The notes beneath the pieces are model-generated. The model saw only the letters and a program-made list of their open reading frames with translations, was not told where the DNA came from and did not search any database. A DNA stretch of 51,774 bases from JAVBOW01 sp031550125 (lineage in GTDB: Bacteria; Bacteroidota; Bacteroidia; Bacteroidales; Rikenellaceae): positions 1 to 51,774 of the forward strand of contig JAVBOW010000022.1 of NCBI GenBank assembly GCA_031550125.1. The letters are read 5' to 3'. A program made the position numbers and the translations under genes. Below are positions 1 to 6,655 of the stretch, piece after piece. How positions within the stretch are numbered: position 1 is the stretch's first letter; each line of letters begins with the position of its first letter.

Positions 1-8
1 AAAATTAC

Positions 9-16
9 TACCTTTG
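9..16 (+). promoter_or_regulatory. Bacteroidota-type promoter -7 box (TACCTTTG)
   Basis: TACCTTTG matches the TAnnTTTG -7 consensus and lies 30 bases before the ATG of peptide A. The -33 element would fall outside the window. Confidence 0.65.
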
Positions 17-46
17 TAAGTCGTAAATCTCAAACTAAGACCATAT

Positions 47-199
47 ATGGAAAAGAAAAACACATTGACGGCGCAGGCGTTATTCGCCGAGGCCTATATC
101 GCTCCCTCGGTGGAGGTGATCGAAGTATCGGCGGAGGAAGGTTTCGCCATCTCAGTCCCCGGCACGCTGCCCGGCTTCGGCGACGGCGGCACGTGGTAA
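47..199 (+). CDS. 50-residue peptide with conserved GFGDGGTW C-terminus (copy A)
   Basis: This is a 50-residue open frame from ATG 47 to TAA 197-199. It begins MEKKNTL and ends GFAISVPGTLPGFGDGGTW. It has no cysteine, no signal peptide and no membrane segment; the middle is acidic, and the tail is rich in Gly and Pro and ends in Trp. A second gene at 2040-2192 has the same length, the same first 7 residues and the same last 19 residues. Twelve of those 19 codons differ synonymously between copies, which shows that the frame is translated and selected. The fimbrillin-like lipoprotein gene starts 20 bases downstream, so the two are probably co-transcribed from the promoter at 9-16. I do not recognise a function. 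It could be a precursor peptide, a signalling peptide or a small partner of the lipoprotein. Confidence 0.85.
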   Translation: MEKKNTLTAQALFAEAYIAPSVEVIEVSAEEGFAISVPGTLPGFGDGGTW

Positions 200-219
200 C
201 CTACCAAAAGAGAAGAAGA

Positions 220-1851
220 ATGAAAAAGATCTTATTGTTTTCGGCTGCCGCAATGCTGGCGGCAGGCTGCGCCAAAGAGCAGGCCGACGTTAACGTTAAA
301 GGCGGAAAGACCGCAGGCGTGGTGGTTACGATGACATCCGCGGAAGGACGCGCCAACGGTAACTGCGACTTTCTGCCGGCGGAATGGAATCCTTCGCGCG
401 TTGCGCTTGGTTCCGACGGGCTTACCCTCAACTGGGAAGCCGACGATCAAATCGTAATTTACGAAGCCGACGCGGGAGGCAACGCATTCCTTACCACTCC
501 GGAAGCATTCACCGTAGCCTCCGGCTCCGCAGGCTCGGCCTCCGGGACGTTTGCCGGAGCGGCCGGGTTCATCAAATCGGGCGGACTTTACAGGGCGTAC
601 TCTCCTCAAGCGTTGGTAACGGACGGAGCCACGCCTCAGATCACTATTCCCGACGACCAAACGCAACCAGTCACGGGCAGCCCGGCTCACTTGAAAAATT
701 ACATCGCCCTGGCTTCCTCCGTCAGCGCCGCCTCGGCCGACGACGCAGCCTCCTTCTCCATAGAGGCGTTGCCCACACTGCTCGAGATCCATATCACCAG
801 CAGCGCGAGTACAGCAGTGCAGGTAAAAAGCATATCCATTACCGACAACACATCCAACCTGTCGTTCTCGACAAAGTTGAATTGCGGAATATCCTCCGGC
901 AACGCCACGACAGCCATTAACTACGGAACGACCAACGCCAATCAGCGCAATTCGGTCAAACTCAACGTTTCCGACTCGCCCACCCTCAGCGCTACTCCCG
1001 CCACATTCTGGATGGTGATGCGCAACAGGGACGCGATCCCGTCAGACCGCGGTTTTTCAATCGATGTAGAGGCCATGGACGGCTCGATACAGCATTTTCA
1101 AAGGGCTATGCCCCTCTGGAGCGGCACCAACTACGGACTGACGCCGGGCAAACGCTATATAGTCAACCTCGACTGGATAGATCCAAGCCAGCCGGTGACC
1201 GCGGGCGAATATAAAATATCGTGGAATTTCAGCACTATAGCCCTGGATGACACGAGAAAAGCTAACGTTTGCCCCATTGCCGGCGTAAGCAGCGCTCCCG
1301 AAGTGGCCGTAACGAGCAACTTACAAAAGAAAGTCGCAAATACCAACGGCGCATTACCTGGAACCCTTTATTATGCATGGGGAGGACAGTTCCCCAGCAC
1401 GGGAACATGGAATAGCGATCTGACCGTCGAGGACGCCAATAGTGAAGGTCAGTATGTGTTTACTGAGTTCGTATCGACCACCAATGCGCTAACACTTAAG
1501 CGCATCAAGGCCAATATCCGTCGCAATGGCTCCGCCGCAGGCAAAGGACTCTCCGTATTTTACAAAATAGGAGTGAGTGGCACATGGGTTAATGTATTGC
1601 ACGTAAACAATTTATCTGGTGTATCGAGCATAGGCGGCAGTCGTATAGACATCGTTTTGCCCACAGCGGTACAAGTACCTGCAGGCGAACCGGTATCTGT
1701 GAAATTCGTCCAGTTCTGGAAAGAAAGCGGTACGAATGCGGGACTGTGGTTCTTCAACAGCTCATGGGCCGATGTTAACGATGCAGGGACGCTCAAAAAA
1801 GGCATGGGCGAGGCCCTCGCCATTATAGGCGACGTCGTTCCGGCTACTTAA
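220..1851 (+). CDS. Fimbrillin-like (Mfa-like) surface lipoprotein A
   Basis: This 543-residue protein has a lipoprotein signal peptide with lipobox LAAGC and the acylated cysteine at residue 17, followed by AKEQ. A motif typical of fimbrillin-like proteins, NWEADDQIVIY, is at residues 71-81, and an FWMV strand starts near residue 263. From about residue 340 it looks like a separate beta-sandwich, with NIRRNGSAAGKG and VQVPAGEPVSVKF segments. ATG 220 is chosen because it starts the signal peptide; an in-frame GTG at 193 overlaps the end of peptide A. It is a paralogue of the lipoprotein at 2215-3762 (shared CAKEQ start, EW and DQI motifs, FWMV, LDW). Fimbrillin-like proteins are exported lipoproteins, some of which form fimbriae; an adhesive or surface-structural role is inferred. 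A terminator follows at 1928-1956. Confidence 0.7.
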   Translation: MKKILLFSAAAMLAAGCAKEQADVNVKGGKTAGVVVTMTSAEGRANGNCDFLPAEWNPSRVALGSDGLTLNWEADDQIVIYEADAGGNAFLTTPEAFTVASGSAGSASGTFAGAAGFIKSGGLYRAYSPQALVTDGATPQITIPDDQTQPVTGSPAHLKNYIALASSVSAASADDAASFSIEALPTLLEIHITSSASTAVQVKSISITDNTSNLSFSTKLNCGISSGNATTAINYGTTNANQRNSVKLNVSDSPTLSATPATFWMVMRNRDAIPSDRGFSIDVEAMDGSIQHFQRAMPLWSGTNYGLTPGKRYIVNLDWIDPSQPVTAGEYKISWNFSTIALDDTRKANVCPIAGVSSAPEVAVTSNLQKKVANTNGALPGTLYYAWGGQFPSTGTWNSDLTVEDANSEGQYVFTEFVSTTNALTLKRIKANIRRNGSAAGKGLSVFYKIGVSGTWVNVLHVNNLSGVSSIGGSRIDIVLPTAVQVPAGEPVSVKFVQFWKESGTNAGLWFFNSSWADVNDAGTLKKGMGEALAIIGDVVPAT

Positions 1852-1927
1852 CGACCTCTGAACGGCACGGCCGGAATAAGGCAAAGACGCCGGCGATACA
1901 GGCTGCCGGAAAGCATAAAAAACGAAG

Positions 1928-1956
1928 AACGGGGAAAACAATTTCCCCGTTTTTTT
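1928..1956 (+). terminator. Rho-independent terminator after lipoprotein A
   Basis: AACGGGGAAA (1928-1937) pairs perfectly with TTTCCCCGTT (1942-1951) around a 4-base loop and runs into a T tract to 1956. Weaker flanking complementarity (AACGAA with TTCGTT) could extend the stem. Confidence 0.85.
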
Positions 1957-1966
1957 CGTTTTTCCA

Positions 1967-1996
1967 TTGCATGAGTGAAAAAAAACGTTATTTTTG
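1967..1996 (+). promoter_or_regulatory. Promoter for peptide B and lipoprotein B
   Basis: TATTTTTG at 1989-1996 fits the TAnnTTTG -7 box. A TTG at 1967-1969 lies at about the spacing expected for the -33 element. The ATG of peptide B is 44 bases downstream. Each peptide-lipoprotein pair therefore has its own promoter. Confidence 0.6.
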
Positions 1997-2039
1997 CACA
2001 GAATGTAGTCGTATACTAAAAATTAACCCGATACTATCT

Positions 2040-2192
2040 ATGGAAAAGAAAAACACATTGCAGCCCGAGGCATTCAATGCCGAAAGTTATGTTTCTCCTG
2101 TCGCGGAGATAACCGAAGTAGTTGCAGAACAAGGGTTTGCCATCTCGGTGCCAGGAACATTACCCGGTTTCGGCGACGGAGGTACTTGGTAA
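2040..2192 (+). CDS. 50-residue peptide with conserved GFGDGGTW C-terminus (copy B)
   Basis: This second copy of the 50-residue peptide runs from ATG 2040 to TAA 2190-2192. Residues 1-7 (MEKKNTL) and 32-50 (GFAISVPGTLPGFGDGGTW) are identical to copy A at 47-199. Of residues 8-31, only 10 of 24 match, mainly Glu, Tyr17, Pro20 and Val27. The first 21 coding bases are identical between copies, while the C-terminal coding bases differ at 13 positions without changing a residue. Lipoprotein B starts 22 bases downstream, nearly the same spacing as in module A. There is no signal peptide and no cysteine. Function is unknown; the constrained C-terminus with a variable centre suggests that the tail is what another protein recognises. 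Confidence 0.85.
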   Translation: MEKKNTLQPEAFNAESYVSPVAEITEVVAEQGFAISVPGTLPGFGDGGTW

Positions 2193-2214
2193 AAACCATT
2201 TTAACCCGATTAAA

Positions 2215-3762
2215 ATGAAGAGAGTATTTCTACTATCAGCCATTGCGGCAGTGGTTTTCGGATGCGCCAAAGAACAGAAGTTGTCCGGTCCAGAACAGGC
2301 AACACAAGTAATAAACGCCAGCATAGAATCGATAGCCGGCCGCGCCGTCGGCAACAAAGATTTCAAGGCGAAGGAATGGCTCACTAAAAGCGGACGCATG
2401 CACCTCGACGCAGGCGGGTTCCAGCTTTTATGGGACAATACGGACCAAATCAAAGCATTCCATGCATCAGACCCGGTTACGCTCAACGGAGTGTACACGG
2501 CTACCGCAACAGGCGCTTCCGTGTCACGGTTCACATCCACGACCGCATTGCCTATCCTGAACGGCGAAACCTATGAACTTTATTCGCCCGCGGCATGCAT
2601 AAGCAACGATCATGCGACCGTCACTTATCCGCTCAGCCAGCAACAAGAGGCAGCCGGCATAAGCGCCAATATCGGCAAATATGTCGTTATGCACGCATCT
2701 TCGACGGCCGCCGACGGTGAGTTGAGCGTAGGCTTCCAGACCGACGCGGCGCTGATAGAGTTCAACGTCGTCAATACCGGTTCGGACATGGCCCAGCTTA
2801 AGAGCATAGTAGTGGAGTCCGAGCAAGGGATATTTCCCGCTTCGGTAACCGGCTCGTCAATCACTTACGGCACTTCGATCGCCCTCCACCTGCCCTCCGC
2901 GACCCCCTATCTGATGCTTTCGGCCGCTCCCGGTAAGTTCTGGATGGTGGTTCCTGGCGGCGTAGGCGGCGACGAACTCGTCATGATCCGCATGATCACG
3001 GACAAAGGCACCCGCTCGTTCTTCAAACTTATCCCCTCTGGCGGCTTCGCCAAAGGATATCGCTATGTAACCGACCTGGACTGGTATGACACGGACAACT
3101 CGCTGCCAGGCAATCCTTTCTCCGTTTCCTGGCACTTCCCGGCCCTGCCAACTACTACCGACGCGGAAAAACTTATTGCCCAACCTTTGTGCAACAGCAA
3201 CCTCTGTCCCTGGACTCCCGACTACGTAGGTCTTACCTCCGACTGCCTGGTAAAGAACCTTACGCGCATAGACCCTGCTTACAACTTAACCGGCGTGGCG
3301 TCGCCAGCCGCAGGCTCATGGCTGAACGCCAACAGGTTCAACAAACTACAGCTTAGCCCCGAACAGATACTTACGGAACAGGCGTACGTGGAGACCACCA
3401 TATCCGCCCCCGCCGACGCATCGATAACCCTGCAAAACATGGTCATCAACATCCGCAGGCCTGCTCCGGGCCCGTCTAAAGTGGGCGTATGTTTCCAGGT
3501 GGGCAACGGGCCGCTCCAATACGTCGCCACGATAGCCTCTACGGAAAATACGGGTAAAGGCATTTTGTATTATGTCGATTTCCACAACGATCTCTACCCC
3601 GTAGTTAACGTACCCGCAGGATCGACGGTAACCCTAAGGCTTGTCCCGAATCACTCGAGCGCCGGCGAAGGCGTCTGGGACAACTGGATCCTCAAAAACG
3701 AGGCCGGTGTAGGGGACGGCCAATACTACGCGCTGTCGCTTAAGGGTATTATGAAAATATAA
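2215..3762 (+). CDS. Fimbrillin-like (Mfa-like) surface lipoprotein B
   Basis: This 515-residue lipoprotein has lipobox VFGC with the lipid-bearing cysteine at residue 17, followed by AKEQ exactly as in lipoprotein A. LLWDNTDQIKAF at 71-82 is the counterpart of the fimbrillin-type motif in A, and FWMV starts at residue 242. The last 200 or so residues hold NIRRPAPGPSK and VNVPAGSTVTLRL, matching the C-terminal domain of A. ATG 2215 starts the signal peptide; the frame stays open upstream to 2122 but overlaps peptide B. The protein is presumably exported to the outer membrane surface. It could be a fimbrial subunit or a surface-binding lipoprotein; the class is more certain than the role. A long perfect hairpin terminates it at 3793-3846. 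Confidence 0.7.
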   Translation: MKRVFLLSAIAAVVFGCAKEQKLSGPEQATQVINASIESIAGRAVGNKDFKAKEWLTKSGRMHLDAGGFQLLWDNTDQIKAFHASDPVTLNGVYTATATGASVSRFTSTTALPILNGETYELYSPAACISNDHATVTYPLSQQQEAAGISANIGKYVVMHASSTAADGELSVGFQTDAALIEFNVVNTGSDMAQLKSIVVESEQGIFPASVTGSSITYGTSIALHLPSATPYLMLSAAPGKFWMVVPGGVGGDELVMIRMITDKGTRSFFKLIPSGGFAKGYRYVTDLDWYDTDNSLPGNPFSVSWHFPALPTTTDAEKLIAQPLCNSNLCPWTPDYVGLTSDCLVKNLTRIDPAYNLTGVASPAAGSWLNANRFNKLQLSPEQILTEQAYVETTISAPADASITLQNMVINIRRPAPGPSKVGVCFQVGNGPLQYVATIASTENTGKGILYYVDFHNDLYPVVNVPAGSTVTLRLVPNHSSAGEGVWDNWILKNEAGVGDGQYYALSLKGIMKI

Positions 3763-3792
3763 TACTTCCCGCGCACGCCGCAACGGCGTTGG

Positions 3793-3846
3793 CGCTTAAA
3801 AAAATAGCGGTTGCCGTACGTACGGCAACCGCTATTTTTTTAAGCG
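3793..3846. terminator. 54-bp perfect palindromic bidirectional terminator
   Basis: All 54 bases are self-complementary about the 3819/3820 boundary, with an inner core GCCGTACGTACGGC and A/T tracts in the outer stem. It sits between convergent genes (lipoprotein B from the left, the methyltransferase from the right), so it can terminate transcription from either side. Confidence 0.85.
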
Positions 3847-3930
3847 AGGCCACACATCATTGAGTGCGACACGTTCGGATGGTAAAGGCCGGATAAGCCG
3901 CAATTATATGTTGGGCCGCAATGACTGCCT

Positions 3931-3966
3931 GCGTTTACGCCCGCTGTATACAGCGGGCGTAAACGC
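3931..3966. repeat. 36-bp perfect palindrome between convergent genes
   Basis: Bases 3931-3966 are fully self-complementary about the GTATAC centre (3946-3951), flanked by GCGTTTACGC and its complement. There is no T tract. It may be a second transcription barrier for the minus-strand operon or an mRNA 3'-end stabiliser. The rest of the 252-base gap 3763-4014 holds nothing I recognise. Confidence 0.75.
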
Positions 3967-4014
3967 GATAACGATAATATGTAAACCGTAACGGCGCGCA
4001 GGTGGCACTGCGCC

Positions 4015-4788
4015 TCACTTGCCCACCCTGAAGATGGTTTCGTCGCCTGGCAGGGCGTAGAGTTTTATTTCGGACGGGGTTAGCGTGGCGACGAAATCCT
4101 CGGGCGTCACATTGAAACCGGCTTCGGCCAGGCGAGCGGGATAGTCCGCGCCATAGACGCGCAGGTGGTCGTACTGTCCGAAGTGCCGGCTACGCTCCTC
4201 AGGCGAAGTTATGGAGGCGTCTTCGTAGGTTTCGGCGCGACCATGCTCCACCGGCGATTGGATTATCCCCCACCCTCCCGGTTTCAGGACGCGGTACAGT
4301 TCGCGCATGGCGCGTCGGTCGTCGTCAACGTGTTCCATTATATGGTTGCAGAACACTATGTCGAAATGGTTGTCGGGGAAAGGGATATCCTGCACATCCA
4401 TCTTCACGTCGGCAAGGGGCGAAAATAGATCGCCTGTGACGTAACCGGCGCCGAGCAATTTACGGAAACGCTTTATGAAACACGCTTCGGGAGCCACATG
4501 AAGCACCTTTACACCTGGCGGCGGGGTGTAGAAATCCGTACGTCGCCGCAGGTAGAGGTGCATGAGCCTGTGGCGCTCGAGCGCCATGCAGCCGGGGCAA
4601 AGGGCGTTGGGACGCATGCGCCCGTAGCCGTAAGGCAGGAAACGGCGGTAGCGGCGGCCGCAGACCGGACATTCGACCCCGCGCCCGAGGCATCCCAAAG
4701 CCAGGACGCGAACGCCCAACGGCGCAAGCCGCTGAAGAAGCGGACGCGGCAGCGCGTTAAGCGCAAAACGGACTACACCTTTAACCAT
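4015..4788 (-). CDS. Zinc-ribbon class I SAM-dependent methyltransferase
   Basis: This 257-residue protein has two CxxC pairs (Cys40/Cys43 and Cys64/Cys67) that look like a zinc ribbon, followed by a type-11 methyltransferase fold. The SAM region includes KVLHVAPE near 94-101 (a degenerate motif I), Asp120, DIPFPDNHFDIV at 134-145 and RVLKPGGWG at 166-174. ATG 4788 is chosen because it lies 8 bases after the stop of the upstream deoxyhypusine-synthase-like gene; a longer frame to 4893 would overlap that gene. The tight spacing indicates one transcript. The substrate is unknown. The N-terminal ribbon could bind a nucleic acid or protein substrate. Confidence 0.8.
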   Translation of the reverse strand: MVKGVVRFALNALPRPLLQRLAPLGVRVLALGCLGRGVECPVCGRRYRRFLPYGYGRMRPNALCPGCMALERHRLMHLYLRRRTDFYTPPPGVKVLHVAPEACFIKRFRKLLGAGYVTGDLFSPLADVKMDVQDIPFPDNHFDIVFCNHIMEHVDDDRRAMRELYRVLKPGGWGIIQSPVEHGRAETYEDASITSPEERSRHFGQYDHLRVYGADYPARLAEAGFNVTPEDFVATLTPSEIKLYALPGDETIFRVGK

Positions 4789-4796
4789 AAGCCGGA

Positions 4797-5768
4797 CTAC
4801 CAGCCCAAGACGTATGCGAAAATCAACGGGGCGACGATCGTCGCATCGGACTCCACGATGAATTTCGGAGTATCTACATCGAGCTTGCCCCACGTTATCT
4901 TCTCATTCGGCACTGCGCCGGAATAGGAGCCGTAGGATGTGGTGGAATCGGATATCTGGCAGAAATAGGCCCAGAAAGGCACGTCTTGCCATTCGAGGTC
5001 CTGGTACATCATAGGTACCACGCAGATGGGGAAATCGCCCGATATGCCGCCCCCTATCTGAAAGAAGCCCACTCCTTTGCCCGGGCTGTTGGCGCGGTAC
5101 CACTCCGTCAGGTAGATCATATACTCTATGCCGCTCTTCATGGTGGAGGCCTTCACCTCGCCCTTTATGACATACGACGTGAATATGTTGCCCATGGTGC
5201 TATCCTCCCATCCCGGGACGATTATCGGCAGGTTCTTACGGGCGGCGGCCAGCATCCAGCTGTTTTCAGGATCTATCTCGTAATATTGCTCCAGCACTCC
5301 GCTCAGCAGCATCTTGTACATGTATTCGTGCGGCAGGTAGCGCTCGCCCTTGGCGTCGGCATCCTTCCATATCTTCGATATGTGGCCCTGCAGGCGGCGG
5401 AAAGCCTCCTCCTCGGGAATGCAGGTGTCCGTGACGCGATTCATGTGGTTATCGAGCAGTTCACGCTCCTGTTCGGGGGTGAGGTCGCGGTAATTCGGCA
5501 CGCGTCTGTAGTGCGAATGGGCCACGAGGTTCATTATATCCTCCTCGAGGTTGGCCCCGGTGCAGGTTATTATATGCACCTTGTCCTGACGGATCATCTC
5601 GGCCAGCGAGATGCCCAGCTCGGCCGTACTCATGGCCCCCCCGAGGGTCACCATCATTTTGCCGCCCTCGAGCAGGTGGGTTTCGTAGCCTTTTGCGGCG
5701 TCGATCAGGGCGGCCGAGTTGAAGTGGCGGTAGTGATGGGTGATGAATTGCGATACTGGTCCTTTCAT
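4797..5768 (-). CDS. Deoxyhypusine synthase family protein
   Basis: This 323-residue protein belongs to the deoxyhypusine synthase family. GGAMSTAELG near the N-terminus, a TGANLEEDI segment, a GGGISGDFP segment and TWGKLD near the C-terminus all fit. Lys295 in TWGKLD aligns with the catalytic lysine that forms the enzyme-substrate imine in eukaryotic enzymes. Those enzymes transfer the aminobutyl group of spermidine to eIF5A. Bacteria have no eIF5A, so the acceptor here is probably a polyamine or another small amine (inferred). ATG 5768 is chosen because the -7 box at 5805-5812 lies 36 bases upstream; a longer frame to 5816 would begin at or inside that box. It is the first gene of a two-gene unit with the methyltransferase. 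Confidence 0.88.
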   Translation of the reverse strand: MKGPVSQFITHHYRHFNSAALIDAAKGYETHLLEGGKMMVTLGGAMSTAELGISLAEMIRQDKVHIITCTGANLEEDIMNLVAHSHYRRVPNYRDLTPEQERELLDNHMNRVTDTCIPEEEAFRRLQGHISKIWKDADAKGERYLPHEYMYKMLLSGVLEQYYEIDPENSWMLAAARKNLPIIVPGWEDSTMGNIFTSYVIKGEVKASTMKSGIEYMIYLTEWYRANSPGKGVGFFQIGGGISGDFPICVVPMMYQDLEWQDVPFWAYFCQISDSTTSYGSYSGAVPNEKITWGKLDVDTPKFIVESDATIVAPLIFAYVLGW

Positions 5769-5804
5769 ATTCTTTATATATTTTTGATTTTGCGGTGTAA
5801 CGTG

Positions 5805-5812
5805 CAAAGATA
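5805..5812 (-). promoter_or_regulatory. -7 box (TATCTTTG) for the DHS-like/methyltransferase unit
   Basis: CAAAGATA on the plus strand reads TATCTTTG on the minus strand, an exact TAnnTTTG match, 36 bases before the ATG at 5768. It also lies just 3' of the DUF5689 gene stop, so the two units are transcribed separately. Confidence 0.7.
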
Positions 5813-5853
5813 GCAAATTAATCCGACAAGTAAACAGTTTGCGCCTGCGCCGC

Positions 5854-6651
5854 CTAAGGGATTTCGGCGTCGGCCGGGCCGCGCATCTTTACCGCGTACA
5901 TATCTTTGCCGCCGGTTCCGGGCGCAGGACCGAAGGAGAGGATGCCCGTGAGTGCCGTCACGAAAGACGGTACGGACTCGCCGGCGAACGAGGCGTAGCC
6001 ATCCGTGACGACGAGTATGGAATCTCCCGCCGGGTCTTTGAATTTGCGATAACCGTCCGAAGGTGGATAGCCCGCACCCGCGGAGGGCGAAGCCCATGAC
6101 GCGCCCTCCGCAGAGCATGACCGGAGCGAAGGTATGCGGACAAGCCGGCCGCACATCTCACGGCCGAGCGAGGCTATCGGCGTTGGCGAAGGGACTGGGG
6201 GAGAGGCGACACAAACCCTCGACACGTATTTCTCCAGCAGGGCCGGGTGTCCTATGTATTCCACCGGATAGTACGACGAAGGCAAAGCCTTGAAACCCGC
6301 CTGCAATATCCCGGCCTGCATGCCTAACGTCAGTCCGCGCAAGGCCACCGTAACCTGCAACCCCTCGGGATAGAGGGCGTGCAGATCGTAAAGTCCGGCG
6401 CGTATCTCTATGGCTCCTGCGCCGTCCTCCACCATGAATACCCTGTAAAAATTCCCCGCCGAATCCGACGTCGTCACCGTACCGCACACCACCACGTCCC
6501 GGTCTACCGTGTATGGCGACGCGAAAGAGGCGCGCAAAGTGGCTATATCGGCGTTGAAAGCGCCGGACGCCCCTTCGGGCCTGCGGGCGTCGAAGCTGTC
6601 GTATCCGCAGCCGCAGAGCGCGGCAAGAAACAATATGCAGGTTGCTTTCAT
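5854..6651 (-). CDS. DUF5689 lipoprotein, partner of the TonB-dependent receptor
   Basis: This 265-residue protein has a short lipoprotein signal ending in LCGC, with the acylated cysteine at residue 15. Residues from about 35 to 200 resemble DUF5689: an OB-like segment with DVVVCGTVTTSD, NFYRVFMVEDGAGAIEIR and a YPEGLQVTVAL strand. DUF5689 proteins in Bacteroidota commonly lie beside TonB-dependent receptors. Here the receptor stop is only 4 bases upstream, so the two are co-transcribed from the promoter at 9153-9160. It likely sits at the outer membrane as an accessory surface lipoprotein of the receptor. The ligand is unknown. Confidence 0.8.
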   Translation of the reverse strand: MKATCILFLAALCGCGYDSFDARRPEGASGAFNADIATLRASFASPYTVDRDVVVCGTVTTSDSAGNFYRVFMVEDGAGAIEIRAGLYDLHALYPEGLQVTVALRGLTLGMQAGILQAGFKALPSSYYPVEYIGHPALLEKYVSRVCVASPPVPSPTPIASLGREMCGRLVRIPSLRSCSAEGASWASPSAGAGYPPSDGYRKFKDPAGDSILVVTDGYASFAGESVPSFVTALTGILSFGPAPGTGGKDMYAVKMRGPADAEIP

Positions 6652-6655
6652 AATT

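Noticed and set aside
193..219. GTG start for lipoprotein A at 193
   Set aside because: It overlaps the peptide A stop and would place nine charged or polar residues before a complete lipoprotein signal peptide that starts at ATG 220.
3793..3966. CRISPR repeats or insertion-sequence ends
   Set aside because: The two palindromes differ in sequence and length, are not regularly repeated, and no transposase or cas gene is nearby.
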